This document shows positions 1 through 8,690 of a DNA stretch of 64,000 nt, in pieces (position 1 is the stretch's first letter; every line of letters starts with the position of its first letter). A model generated the notes under the pieces. It was given only the letters and a program-made list of their open reading frames with translations, was not told the DNA's origin and ran no database searches. Source of the DNA: UBA8389 sp035719105 (GTDB lineage: Bacteria; Bacteroidota; Bacteroidia; Bacteroidales; UBA1402); contig DASTGN010000008.1 of NCBI GenBank assembly GCA_035719105.1, positions 496,001-560,000 of the forward strand, read 5' to 3'. The position numbers and the translations under genes are program-made.

Positions 1-751
1 AATTGATGGATGCTTGGTAATCGGTATCGGCTGTCGGATTCGTCACATTCGATGCCTTCCAAAGGTAAAGGTCGGCCAGCAAGACGCGTACGGCATTTCG
101 GGTGATTCGGCCATGCGTGTAAGCTTCGGTAGGCCAATCGACGGCGGCATAGGGTAACGCTATGTTTTCCATGTCGTCGATCAGTTTTGTAATAATACTG
201 TCGCCTTTGGTCTGGAACAACAGGTAATCCTGCCGTTCGCTTTCACTCGGAATGGTGACGTAAGGTACGTCGCCGAAGGAACGGACCAGGTAGAAATAAC
301 ACAGAGCACGCAAAGTATAGGCTTCAGCCAAATAATGATGCATGGTGGTTTGGTTGAAATTAGCATCGAGATCACACACACCAGGAGCTTTGAGGATGAC
401 CTTGTTGCATACATTGATGACTTTGTAGAATTTATCCCAGGTTACTAGGCCGCTGGATGATAGCAGATTGGCATCCTTGAGGTACTTTTCGTCTGTACTG
501 GCGCTGGAATAATCGACGTTATCCGAGCGAATTTCACCCCAGTAAATCATGCGGTTGATGACGTCATTGTCAATCATGAATCGGTAACAGGAGGCGACCA
601 CGCTTTGAACCTGGTCACCAGTCTGCCAGTATTCTTCGTCCACGATATCATCTTCGGGATATAACTGCAGGTATTGGTCGCAGGAGGCGGTGGTGACCGT
701 CAGGACAATCAGCAGCAAGGATTTCAGGAAAGGGTATTTCATGCGTTTCAT
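1..751 (-). CDS. SusD-like outer-membrane glycan-binding lipoprotein (3' end outside window)
   Basis: This is the N-terminal 250 codons of a SusD/RagB-family protein; the rest lies left of base 1. It begins with a lipoprotein signal ending in TTASC (Cys24), followed by the typical early SusD text YLQLYPEDDIVDEEYW and helical repeats such as AEAYTLRALCYFYLVR, with R-S-F-G-D-V-P shortly after. SusD proteins sit on the cell surface as a lid on SusC and bind the oligosaccharide being imported. Its start lies 17 bases after the SusC stop, so the two are cotranscribed. A second in-frame ATG at 742 is an alternative start. The family is clear; the ligand cannot be read from sequence. Confidence 0.93.
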   Translation of the reverse strand, partial: MKRMKYPFLKSLLLIVLTVTTASCDQYLQLYPEDDIVDEEYWQTGDQVQSVVASCYRFMIDNDVINRMIYWGEIRSDNVDYSSASTDEKYLKDANLLSSSGLVTWDKFYKVINVCNKVILKAPGVCDLDANFNQTTMHHYLAEAYTLRALCYFYLVRSFGDVPYVTIPSESERQDYLLFQTKGDSIITKLIDDMENIALPYAAVDWPTEAYTHGRITRNAVRVLLADLYLWKASNVTNPTADTDYQASIN

Positions 752-768
752 ATCGTTTGTGCGTTCGT

Positions 769-3700
769 TCAGAAGGTGGCCGAGATGCCTAACATCCATT
801 CATGCGGACGTGGGGTCGTCGAATTATCCATGGCGATGCCGTAGTAATCTTGGGCCGTATTCGTGGAGACGTTAATTTCAGGGTCTGCTCCCGAATACTT
901 GGTGAGGCTGAAAATATTGTTGATGGTCAGGTACGCGTTCAGTCGGCTGATTCCCATTTGTTTAACCAAATTGCTGGGGAAACTGTAGCGGATATTGATG
1001 TACTTCATGCGCAGGAATGATCCGTCTTCAACGTAGCGGTCGGAAGCCAACCAGTTGTAACCTTGCTGATAGACAGCTCGGGGTACGTTGGTGACGTCGC
1101 CCTCCTTGCGCCAACGCCAGTTTACGGTGGCGGATTGGTTGTAGGCATAGTACATGTTCTCGGCGTTCATACGGGCCATATTAACGATTTTGCCACCATA
1201 ACGGTAGTTGCAGAAAAAGTTGACGGCGTATTTGTCGTAGCGGAAAGTCATACCCAGACCACCTGTCAAGAGAGGATTGCAGTCGCCCAGATAGACAACG
1301 TCGTATTGGTCGATGGATCCGTCGTGGTTGATATCCTCGTACATGGCGTCCCCACCCTTGAACTGGTACTTGGTGCCGCTGTAATAGTAGTACATGGGTT
1401 TGGCGGTTCCGTCGTAGTTGTAGAGCACATTGTTGTCGGCATCACGCGCAACAGCAATGGTTTTGCCTTCGTTCGAGGCATTCTCTAGTTTGTCGAAACT
1501 GTAGGAATAGACGCCTTTGTAGCGGAAACCGTAGATGGAACCGAAAGAATTGCCTACCTGTAAGCGGGTATAATAATCGCCGTTGCCGAAGTCCTCGTGA
1601 TTGTTGAAGTTGTTCAGTACGCTTTCGTCCAAACTGCGGATGGTGTTGATGTTGTTGGCGAAATTGAAGTTGGCGTCTATGGAGAATTTTCCGCGTTCGA
1701 CAACTTTATTCAGGTTCAAGTTCAATTCCCAGCCATTGTTGTCCATGCTACCGACATTTTTGTAAGTCAGGCTAGCGAAACCAGACGTGGAAGGTATCTG
1801 GATATCGCGGAACAAGAGGTCATTGGTTCTTTTTTTATACCAGTCGAAATTGACGGCTACCTTTCCGTCCCAAAGCTCGAGGTCGGCACCCAAATTGAGG
1901 GAAGTTACTCTTTCCCACTTCAATCCGTCCAGACGAATGCGGGTCGGAAAGACGGCGCTTAGGTCCATATACCCTTGGGAAGAAGTAGATAATAAGCTAT
2001 ATTGCAGATAGTTACTACCTGGTTGGCGGCCGGCAATACCCCAACTCGGGCGCACAGCCAATAAGGTCAAGACGTTTTCACCCAGCAGGGAAGTTATGGA
2101 TTTCTTAAGCCAGGGTTCGTCCGATATCATCCATTTGCCAGCCACACCGGGGAACAGGCCATAACGGTTGTTGGCACCGAATTGGGTGCTGCCGTCGATG
2201 CGGCAATTGACGTCGAACAGGTAGCGTCCCAACAAACTGTAATGAAGGCGGGCCATCCAGCCGACGCTGCGGTCGTTGTTGTTGCCATTACTGGTTCCGC
2301 TCAGGTAAGCCAGGGCTGTGGCATCTGTAATGTCAGAACTCGGTAAGCCGTTTGTGGCGATATATTGAACGGTATTGGTCGAAGTCGAGGTCTGCATTTT
2401 GATCTGAGCCTGGAGGTCGTGTTTTTCGGGTTCAGCAAATCGGCTTTGCCAAGTCAGGCTGTTTTCAGTGGAAATCGTCATGTTGTCGGACACTTGATTG
2501 CTCGCCTGGTTGGCGTTCCCATAATTGCTACTGGCATTATAAACACATTCGGCCGGTAAGAAACGTTCGGTACGTTCATGATTCATATCAATGGTCACCC
2601 AGCCATTGTAGCGCAGGTACAACCGATCTGGATCAGAAAAGTCGTACTGAAGAGCAATTTTTGGCAATATGCGAAAGCCTTTCAGGTTGTTGGTGGCTAA
2701 GTTGCCCAAGGCTACCGGGTTCATCAGGTTTCGTTGGTTGGAATCGAAGCGACCGCTGGAATTACCAATGCCTTCTCCGGGAACGATATTGAAGTATTTT
2801 CCGGTCTGAACTCCTGCTGCATCTTCTTCATAGACAGCCATATTCGGCATTTTCTTATAGGCGATATCCAGAAGTGAACTGTAATTTCGGTCGTTGTCGG
2901 TATAAGTGAACTGGAATTCCGAAGTAAACAACATGCGGGTGGAAACGTAGTAATCCAGTTGTGCACGAGTGGTATAACGTTTGTAGTCCTGTTTCAGGTT
3001 GGTACCCGTGCGGTCGTAATACCCGGCCGAGAGTCGGAAATTGGCCCGTTCGCCACCACCGCCCACAGTCAGGTAATGGTCGTTGGTCCAGCCGTTTTGT
3101 GTAACAGCATCCACCCAATCGGTGTTATGGTCGTAATTATGAGCTTGGGCGAAGCTTGTATAGTTGTAGTTCAGTTCATCAAAGGAATAGTCTGCGTACG
3201 ACTGCGTGGAAGACAATGATTGATTGAAAAATTCCTGCTTTAGGAGCATGGTATAATCAGGGCCAGATAGCATCTTCATGCCCTTGGGCTGGGTCGACCC
3301 GGACAGTTTGTACGAATAGGATACCTGTGTCTTGCCGCGGGCACCCTTCTTGGTTTTGATGAGCAAAACGCCGTTTGCTCCTCTGGAACCCCACATGGCC
3401 GTAGAGGCAGCATCTTTCAACACTGTAATTTCCTCGATGTCGTCCGTGTTTACGTTCAGCAAGTCGGCATATTCTTCGTCGGTGGCAGTACTGAAATCGA
3501 AATTGGAGTCTATGTTTCCACTGAACGGTACGCCGTTGACCACAACCAAAGGTTGGGCATTACCTGTAATGGTAGTAGTTCCACGGATACGCATTTGGCT
3601 TCCGCTTCCCGGCACCCCGCTACCAACTATGTCCAGCCCGGCGATTCGGCCTTGAAGGGCGTCTTCGGCCGAGGTGACCGACAAGCCTTCGATGACGTCC

Positions 3701-4107
3701 ATCTTCATCGTGGAAATAGCCATGCTGGTTTCGCGCTCGGAAATATTGAACGAGGCGTCACTGCCTTTTTTCTTAGCACGGACTACGACATCGCCCAGTT
3801 GTTGGTTGTTGTTGTTCAATTTGACCTGAAACCGCTTGGCTTCTCCAATAGCTTGGATGTGGGTGATGTATCCGATATACGACACAGATAACCTATTTTT
3901 GGGATTGATCAAACGGAGTGAGAAATCCCCATTTTGATTGGTCACGGTTCCAGCCACGACTCGATTGGTAGCATCAATTTCAGCAACACTGCAACCGATT
4001 AGTTCTGAGCCGTCATTGGCATCTGCGACATGACCGCTGATGACGGTTTGCGCCATGAGTTGAAACGCTGCCGACAATATGACACATATAGTGAGTATCT
4101 TCTTCAT
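769..4107 (-). CDS. SusC-like TonB-dependent outer-membrane transporter
   Basis: The 1112-residue protein has a signal peptide (1-19), a carboxypeptidase-regulatory-like Ig domain (about 22-105), a plug domain (about 120-260, with LQGRIAGLDI and MRIRGTTT) and a long beta-barrel ending in the aromatic GISATF expected of an outer-membrane protein. This is the usual SusC size. It should import oligosaccharides through the outer membrane using TonB energy, with the SusD partner just downstream. It lacks the N-terminal STN signalling domain found on transporters that talk to FecR-type anti-sigma factors, so it probably does not control the ECF sigma factor encoded upstream. The upstream FAS1 gene ends 6 bases before its start, which argues for one operon. 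Confidence 0.96.
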   Translation of the reverse strand: MKKILTICVILSAAFQLMAQTVISGHVADANDGSELIGCSVAEIDATNRVVAGTVTNQNGDFSLRLINPKNRLSVSYIGYITHIQAIGEAKRFQVKLNNNNQQLGDVVVRAKKKGSDASFNISERETSMAISTMKMDVIEGLSVTSAEDALQGRIAGLDIVGSGVPGSGSQMRIRGTTTITGNAQPLVVVNGVPFSGNIDSNFDFSTATDEEYADLLNVNTDDIEEITVLKDAASTAMWGSRGANGVLLIKTKKGARGKTQVSYSYKLSGSTQPKGMKMLSGPDYTMLLKQEFFNQSLSSTQSYADYSFDELNYNYTSFAQAHNYDHNTDWVDAVTQNGWTNDHYLTVGGGGERANFRLSAGYYDRTGTNLKQDYKRYTTRAQLDYYVSTRMLFTSEFQFTYTDNDRNYSSLLDIAYKKMPNMAVYEEDAAGVQTGKYFNIVPGEGIGNSSGRFDSNQRNLMNPVALGNLATNNLKGFRILPKIALQYDFSDPDRLYLRYNGWVTIDMNHERTERFLPAECVYNASSNYGNANQASNQVSDNMTISTENSLTWQSRFAEPEKHDLQAQIKMQTSTSTNTVQYIATNGLPSSDITDATALAYLSGTSNGNNNDRSVGWMARLHYSLLGRYLFDVNCRIDGSTQFGANNRYGLFPGVAGKWMISDEPWLKKSITSLLGENVLTLLAVRPSWGIAGRQPGSNYLQYSLLSTSSQGYMDLSAVFPTRIRLDGLKWERVTSLNLGADLELWDGKVAVNFDWYKKRTNDLLFRDIQIPSTSGFASLTYKNVGSMDNNGWELNLNLNKVVERGKFSIDANFNFANNINTIRSLDESVLNNFNNHEDFGNGDYYTRLQVGNSFGSIYGFRYKGVYSYSFDKLENASNEGKTIAVARDADNNVLYNYDGTAKPMYYYYSGTKYQFKGGDAMYEDINHDGSIDQYDVVYLGDCNPLLTGGLGMTFRYDKYAVNFFCNYRYGGKIVNMARMNAENMYYAYNQSATVNWRWRKEGDVTNVPRAVYQQGYNWLASDRYVEDGSFLRMKYINIRYSFPSNLVKQMGISRLNAYLTINNIFSLTKYSGADPEINVSTNTAQDYYGIAMDNSTTPRPHEWMLGISATF

Positions 4108-4113
4108 GATTCG

Positions 4114-6612
4114 TTATTTACGGGTGCTTTTCCGGACAATTCGGTTCGGCGTTCCCTCGAAACCGAGGTAGTTGTCGATCTGATGAATCACCGCGTATGA
4201 ATAGGTTTCAATATCTGTGGCTTGGTCCTTGGCTGCGCTGTTGACCACCATATCTCTGGCCATCAGGTTGTACAGATTTGCGGTTTTGACCACATTGGCC
4301 TTTCCACCGTTGGCTGCTGTCAAAGTGATGTTGTCACCAGTGTTGTCTACTTCAATCGGGTAAAACTTGTTGGTAGTGTTATTCAGCGTAGACGAAAGGT
4401 ATTCCTTGTTTTCCTTTTTCCCTTTGATGAATACCGAGTTATCTTGGAAGTGATATCGGATGAATCGGATCATTTTTTCGGCCATGGCATTCTTGAGTTC
4501 GACATTTCCTTCGGCCCTGTACTGTTCGAGCGTAGGAATCACACCATTCGATTGTGCCTGTTGAATAGCTGTATTTGTAGGTACATAAATGGTGTAATGG
4601 TATTGGTTCAGAAAACTGACCTTGTAGTTAAGAGCGGCAAACCCATTGGCTGCTTTGGTGGAAAAGATGCCCAATTCATTGCAAAGTCCGAAGAATCCGC
4701 TGAACTCAGCATGGGCGCTCAGAATGTCGTAAATGGACGTTGTGGTGTTCTGAATGATGCCATCGATGATGTATGCTTTCCCATTGATCTTGTCGAATAC
4801 ATTGAGAATGTTCAGATTGTCGCCGTTACCAGTTCCGCCGACTTTGCCGCCAATGGTATTGGCCGTGATGTGAAGGGGTGCGTAACCGTTCGAAATGAAG
4901 TATTCCTGACCAGAAGCCAAAGCAGCTTCCAGCTCTCCATTGTAGTTCATGACCAGCGTATGAGTGTTCAAGATGTCGTTCAACCGATTTTTCATACTGT
5001 TGGTGACAACACCCTTAGCCCCGAGTGGGTAATAATCGGATACGATAGGGGTTCCTGTGCTGAGACTCACGGGAGTGGCAGCGATGAGGTTGGAGGCATT
5101 CAAGTAAAAATTCAGTTTGCATCTCCAGTTGGCCGAAGTGTAACCTTGGGCCACCGGGTCGATGTAGTCCTTCATGTATTGGTTGGGCGTAACAAAGAAA
5201 TGATACACGTTTTGGGGTGCACGGAGCAAATAGGCAAAATAGGAATAAGTGGTGTTGGTGATGGCTTTATTGAAGATGGAATTCATCGTATCAATCTTGG
5301 CAGGCCCCATCACAGTTCGGTAATCCTGCGGCGGAAACACTTTATTGGTCACATAAACCAAACCATTCTTGCCCACATAGGAGCGAACGATGTTCGAAGT
5401 GTTAATGTCCATGGAATAGCCATTTTCATCCTCAATCTTATCGAACTGACTGGGCAAAGCTGTCAAAAAGTTGTTCTTCATGTGGCTGTTCACGATGTCG
5501 GCCACCATGCTGTTGGGCACTTTGTCCCACGTTCCGAAGGCATTGTAAAAGTCTGACCCTTCTCCTGTCGGTGAAAAGAATTCGTCCATGGCTTCATTGG
5601 TCGGAACGAACATGCAAGCCATGGTCTGTTCGTAACCGTTTTGCGTTCCGGTGGTAGTTGTAGATGCATACAGATTCCAACCCGGATCGTATATCAAGAT
5701 ACCGGGTGCAGCAACCCCACTGGGATCGGTTGTAAAAGAACGGTTTCCTGAGTTGAAGTAACGCAATTCGTAGATACTGTCTTGATTGGCCTTGCGACCA
5801 TAGAAAACTGGACAGCAGAAGCGACCCATCAAGTTGTTGAAACGACTCAGATCGGTGTTTGAACGGATGTAACCAGCCATGTTGTCCGGCGGCAAAAGCA
5901 CATCCTCCAATTCGTGCAGGTAACCATTCTTACAAACAATGTCTTGCTTTACGATACGCGTATTATAAAGGTAAGAGGAATCCATATTTGACGACAAATG
6001 ATGTCCGGTAATGGCATTGAAATCGGCTGCGGAAATACCCTTGGCTTTCATGACTTCAGGGAAGAACTGAACCAAAGTCCATTTGGTGGCATCCTGTAAG
6101 AGATTCATCGACCGACCGCCATTCTTGAACGCTGCAAAATATTTGTTGTCTGGCAAGTTAACTGCTGAAACCACTGGAATGGTATCTGTAACACCCATGC
6201 TGGTAGTTCGCCGGAATAAGACCGCCCCATGGTCGCTGTAAGCAAGCCGTTCGATCAATTGTGAATTTTCAACCACACCGACACGGAGAAATAGGGTTTT
6301 CATCGATGCTGGAATATCTTCGTATTTACGGATGTTCATCGAATTGTTTTGGAAGAAGCGTTCAAAAGCTTTGTCGTTGCAAAAAAAGATGGTATTGCTC
6401 CCTGAAAGTTGCATGGTAGATTTCAACCCACAATCGTCGATAAGACGGGTGTAGTATGTACAATCTCCCCTACCATTCAGATAATCGTAGATGTTGTCTC
6501 CAAGCCAAGAGGGGGAGTTGTTCTCTTCGAAATCAAAAATATCCTTGCAAGAAATCGGCAGCAAGGCCGCTGCGCCCAACAAGAGCATCACTCCTATTTT
6601 TCTGATGTTCAT
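4114..6612 (-). CDS. Lipoprotein with about four fasciclin (FAS1) domains
   Basis: The 832-residue protein starts with a lipoprotein signal (LLPISC, Cys22) followed by an acidic stretch (KDIFDFEE), which resembles Bacteroidota surface-export signals. The rest reads as about four FAS1-like repeats (roughly 35-240, 245-440, 440-630 and 630-815). The marks are phrases such as NTIFFCNDKAFERFF, MFVPTNEAMDEFF, YHFFVTPNQYMKDY and YTIYVPTNTAIQQA, each followed by a hydrophobic segment leading to the repeat end. FAS1 domains mediate adhesion or ligand binding and have no known catalysis. Its place directly before SusC suggests a surface glycan-binding or scaffold role alongside SusCD; that is inference. 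The middle repeats are divergent. Confidence 0.85.
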   Translation of the reverse strand: MNIRKIGVMLLLGAAALLPISCKDIFDFEENNSPSWLGDNIYDYLNGRGDCTYYTRLIDDCGLKSTMQLSGSNTIFFCNDKAFERFFQNNSMNIRKYEDIPASMKTLFLRVGVVENSQLIERLAYSDHGAVLFRRTTSMGVTDTIPVVSAVNLPDNKYFAAFKNGGRSMNLLQDATKWTLVQFFPEVMKAKGISAADFNAITGHHLSSNMDSSYLYNTRIVKQDIVCKNGYLHELEDVLLPPDNMAGYIRSNTDLSRFNNLMGRFCCPVFYGRKANQDSIYELRYFNSGNRSFTTDPSGVAAPGILIYDPGWNLYASTTTTGTQNGYEQTMACMFVPTNEAMDEFFSPTGEGSDFYNAFGTWDKVPNSMVADIVNSHMKNNFLTALPSQFDKIEDENGYSMDINTSNIVRSYVGKNGLVYVTNKVFPPQDYRTVMGPAKIDTMNSIFNKAITNTTYSYFAYLLRAPQNVYHFFVTPNQYMKDYIDPVAQGYTSANWRCKLNFYLNASNLIAATPVSLSTGTPIVSDYYPLGAKGVVTNSMKNRLNDILNTHTLVMNYNGELEAALASGQEYFISNGYAPLHITANTIGGKVGGTGNGDNLNILNVFDKINGKAYIIDGIIQNTTTSIYDILSAHAEFSGFFGLCNELGIFSTKAANGFAALNYKVSFLNQYHYTIYVPTNTAIQQAQSNGVIPTLEQYRAEGNVELKNAMAEKMIRFIRYHFQDNSVFIKGKKENKEYLSSTLNNTTNKFYPIEVDNTGDNITLTAANGGKANVVKTANLYNLMARDMVVNSAAKDQATDIETYSYAVIHQIDNYLGFEGTPNRIVRKSTRK

Positions 6613-6633
6613 ATTCTAGTTTTTTCGTCAGTT

Positions 6634-8622
6634 TCAGTGTGCATCCTCGTCCTCCAGGAGGTCTTTCGGCATGAATTCGATGTAATCCAGCATGAAACGC
6701 TTGTTCATCAAAGCGGAAATGCGGAGTTGGTGAGTGGTCGTTTGGTTCCAAGTGACCATTTTAAGTACCCGACGGATTTCGTAGGGATCGTTTCGGGCGG
6801 TACCGACATGAACTGGATCGTAGTTGTTGTTGGCCAGTTCCTTGCCGGCATAGCTGTCAGGTGCTTTCATGTATCCCCGATTGTGCATGCTCTTGTCGTT
6901 GTCGTAGCCGTAAAAATCGTCTTCCGTCTCACTTCCGGAGAGCCAAGATCCTGAAAGAACCGGATCGTCGTCCCCGCCTCCGTATCGCCACCACCAGACC
7001 TGCGTCCATCCAATGGAGGCATCGTTCTTGGCGCTTTTAGTCTGATCAAGCGGAATTCCGCAGGGTTCTCCGTCTAAATAATACTGAACAATGCCATAAT
7101 CAGCCTGACGGACATGATAACCAATGCGTACTTCGTAGCTTCCGGAAGGGATGGGGCCAATGGTGATTGTCGTATTGCAACGACCGAACATCATAAACTG
7201 ATCTCCCCAATAATGACTGTGCAATGCGTCTGTAGGATAATAATATAAGTATACGTCGTCCTTTGCATCGTATGTGATGTTTTTACAATACTTCAAGGGA
7301 ACCAAGTACGATTTGCCACTATGACGCAAGAGATCGTTGTTCCAGAGTTCAGAGAAGAAAGAAGAAAAATCCATACGAATCCGCTTGTGATAAATGGTTT
7401 CGTCGTAGACGAGCATGCCGGTGAGTGTGTGGACGACGCCGTTCAAACAATCCAGGTTGCTGTTGTTGAGGTCGAGCGTGACTACTCCAGCGACTTCTTC
7501 GGTCATGTTGGTGTAACGAGCATCGTACGGATTTCGGGCATCATTGAACACAGGCTTTTGGGCCTCTTTGTCGCGCCATTTGAAAATTTGCACGTTCAAG
7601 ACCGTATTCGTGGCCATGGGGAACCAGTAATTGTCGAGCGAGAATCTACCGTCCCGAAAGTGTTCCTTTTGCCAGCTCTCTTTTTCGAAGGTTTGGGTGA
7701 CCGTAAAATCATTTGTGGGACACAACTGACTGGAAGTCAACTTCACTGGCAATAAATGATAGGCTACAAACCGATAAAGGCTGCTGTTCGGATTCTTGAA
7801 ATCCAGACCAGCGCCACCGGGATAGTGTTGTGCGGCATAAGCGCTCATCCCGGCCAGGTCGGTAATGCCATTTAGAGCCAGCAAAGAGTCCGTTTCGAGC
7901 AGCGCAGTGTATCCGTACTCTCTTTTGGAGGGTTGTGCCGCAGTACCTTGCTTATATTTTTCGTCCTCAATCAACAAAAGGGAATCGCGCAAGCCAGTAA
8001 CCTTTAATGCTTGGTCGTACAGATTAAAATGTCCATCATTTTCAATATAATCGGGTAAGAGTTCATCATTGCCTTCCACCACTTTGTCCACCAAATGAAC
8101 CACCCCGTTTACCAAGAGATGGTCGGCAGAAGTGATTTTTGAATTGTTATTGATCAGCCAATTGGTGCCATCGGCAGAAAGTGTGGTGTAGAGGTAACGG
8201 CCAATCATGTTTTTTGTCTCTAGAGAGCCAGCATTGAAACCAGCGGTCAGAAAAGTTCCCGTTTGATTGGATTCACCATCAATAAGGTGATAGAAAACCA
8301 TCTTTCGGACTGCTTGTACGGAGTCCAAAAAAGAAGTGAAAGATGTGAAACCATGAGCAGCCACATACCTGTCCATCGCTTGGTTGTCAGGAACAAAACA
8401 GGTGTATTTGCCGTATGAGGCCATGAGTGACAAAGCATTGGCTTTATCAAGTGCCCTTTCGAATTTGGAATAGGCAGTGTCGCTATCCAGAAAATCTTTA
8501 ATGGTTTGGCCGGTAAAGGTTTTGTAATTATCGACCAAGCGTTCCGTCTCCAGACAACTGGACAATAAAAACGGAAGGACCAACAAGCAACCAAAAAAAC
8601 CTAGGACATTATTTTTCCTCAT
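6634..8622 (-). CDS. Lipoprotein with two FAS1 domains and a C-terminal beta-sandwich-like domain
   Basis: The 662-residue protein has a lipobox (LLSSC, Cys23) followed by LETERLVDNYK. Two FAS1 domains follow: about 35-200, with TIKDFLDSDTAYSKFE and YTCFVPDNQAMDRYV, and about 205-415, with LNGVVHTLTGML. The last 220 residues (about 430-650) look like a beta-sandwich, with GSYEVRIGYHVRQADYG and the ending FMLDYIEFMPKDL. That part could bind carbohydrate, but I recognise no CBM family. The gene lies 21 bases upstream of the four-FAS1 gene. A close copy sits at 20451-22433 on the other strand, with long identical runs around residues 27-53, so this is a recent duplication. Likely surface-exposed glycan binding or attachment. 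Confidence 0.85.
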   Translation of the reverse strand: MRKNNVLGFFGCLLVLPFLLSSCLETERLVDNYKTFTGQTIKDFLDSDTAYSKFERALDKANALSLMASYGKYTCFVPDNQAMDRYVAAHGFTSFTSFLDSVQAVRKMVFYHLIDGESNQTGTFLTAGFNAGSLETKNMIGRYLYTTLSADGTNWLINNNSKITSADHLLVNGVVHLVDKVVEGNDELLPDYIENDGHFNLYDQALKVTGLRDSLLLIEDEKYKQGTAAQPSKREYGYTALLETDSLLALNGITDLAGMSAYAAQHYPGGAGLDFKNPNSSLYRFVAYHLLPVKLTSSQLCPTNDFTVTQTFEKESWQKEHFRDGRFSLDNYWFPMATNTVLNVQIFKWRDKEAQKPVFNDARNPYDARYTNMTEEVAGVVTLDLNNSNLDCLNGVVHTLTGMLVYDETIYHKRIRMDFSSFFSELWNNDLLRHSGKSYLVPLKYCKNITYDAKDDVYLYYYPTDALHSHYWGDQFMMFGRCNTTITIGPIPSGSYEVRIGYHVRQADYGIVQYYLDGEPCGIPLDQTKSAKNDASIGWTQVWWWRYGGGDDDPVLSGSWLSGSETEDDFYGYDNDKSMHNRGYMKAPDSYAGKELANNNYDPVHVGTARNDPYEIRRVLKMVTWNQTTTHQLRISALMNKRFMLDYIEFMPKDLLEDEDAH

Positions 8623-8650
8623 GGATATAGATAGAAGGTTGTATAAGCGA

Positions 8651-8678
8651 CAGGGAGAGGTTATAACACCCCTCCCTG
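8651..8678 (-). other. Intercistronic hairpin, possible attenuator or mRNA-processing element
   Basis: A 10-base stem with one mismatch (CAGGGAGAGG against CCCCTCCCTG, loop TTATAACA) fills the gap between the T9SS surface-protein stop and the start of the FAS1 lipoprotein. On the minus strand it is not followed by a T-run, so it is a weak terminator at best. It may set the ratio of surface protein to FAS1/SusCD transcript or protect a processed end. Confidence 0.5.
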
Positions 8679-8690
8679 ATACTTAAAAAT

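Noticed and set aside
4222..5556. Long plus-strand open frame (444 codons) opposite the four-FAS1 gene
   Set aside because: It mirrors the codons of the well-supported minus-strand gene, has no signal, domain or promoter, and reads as low-complexity Val/His/Gly-rich text.
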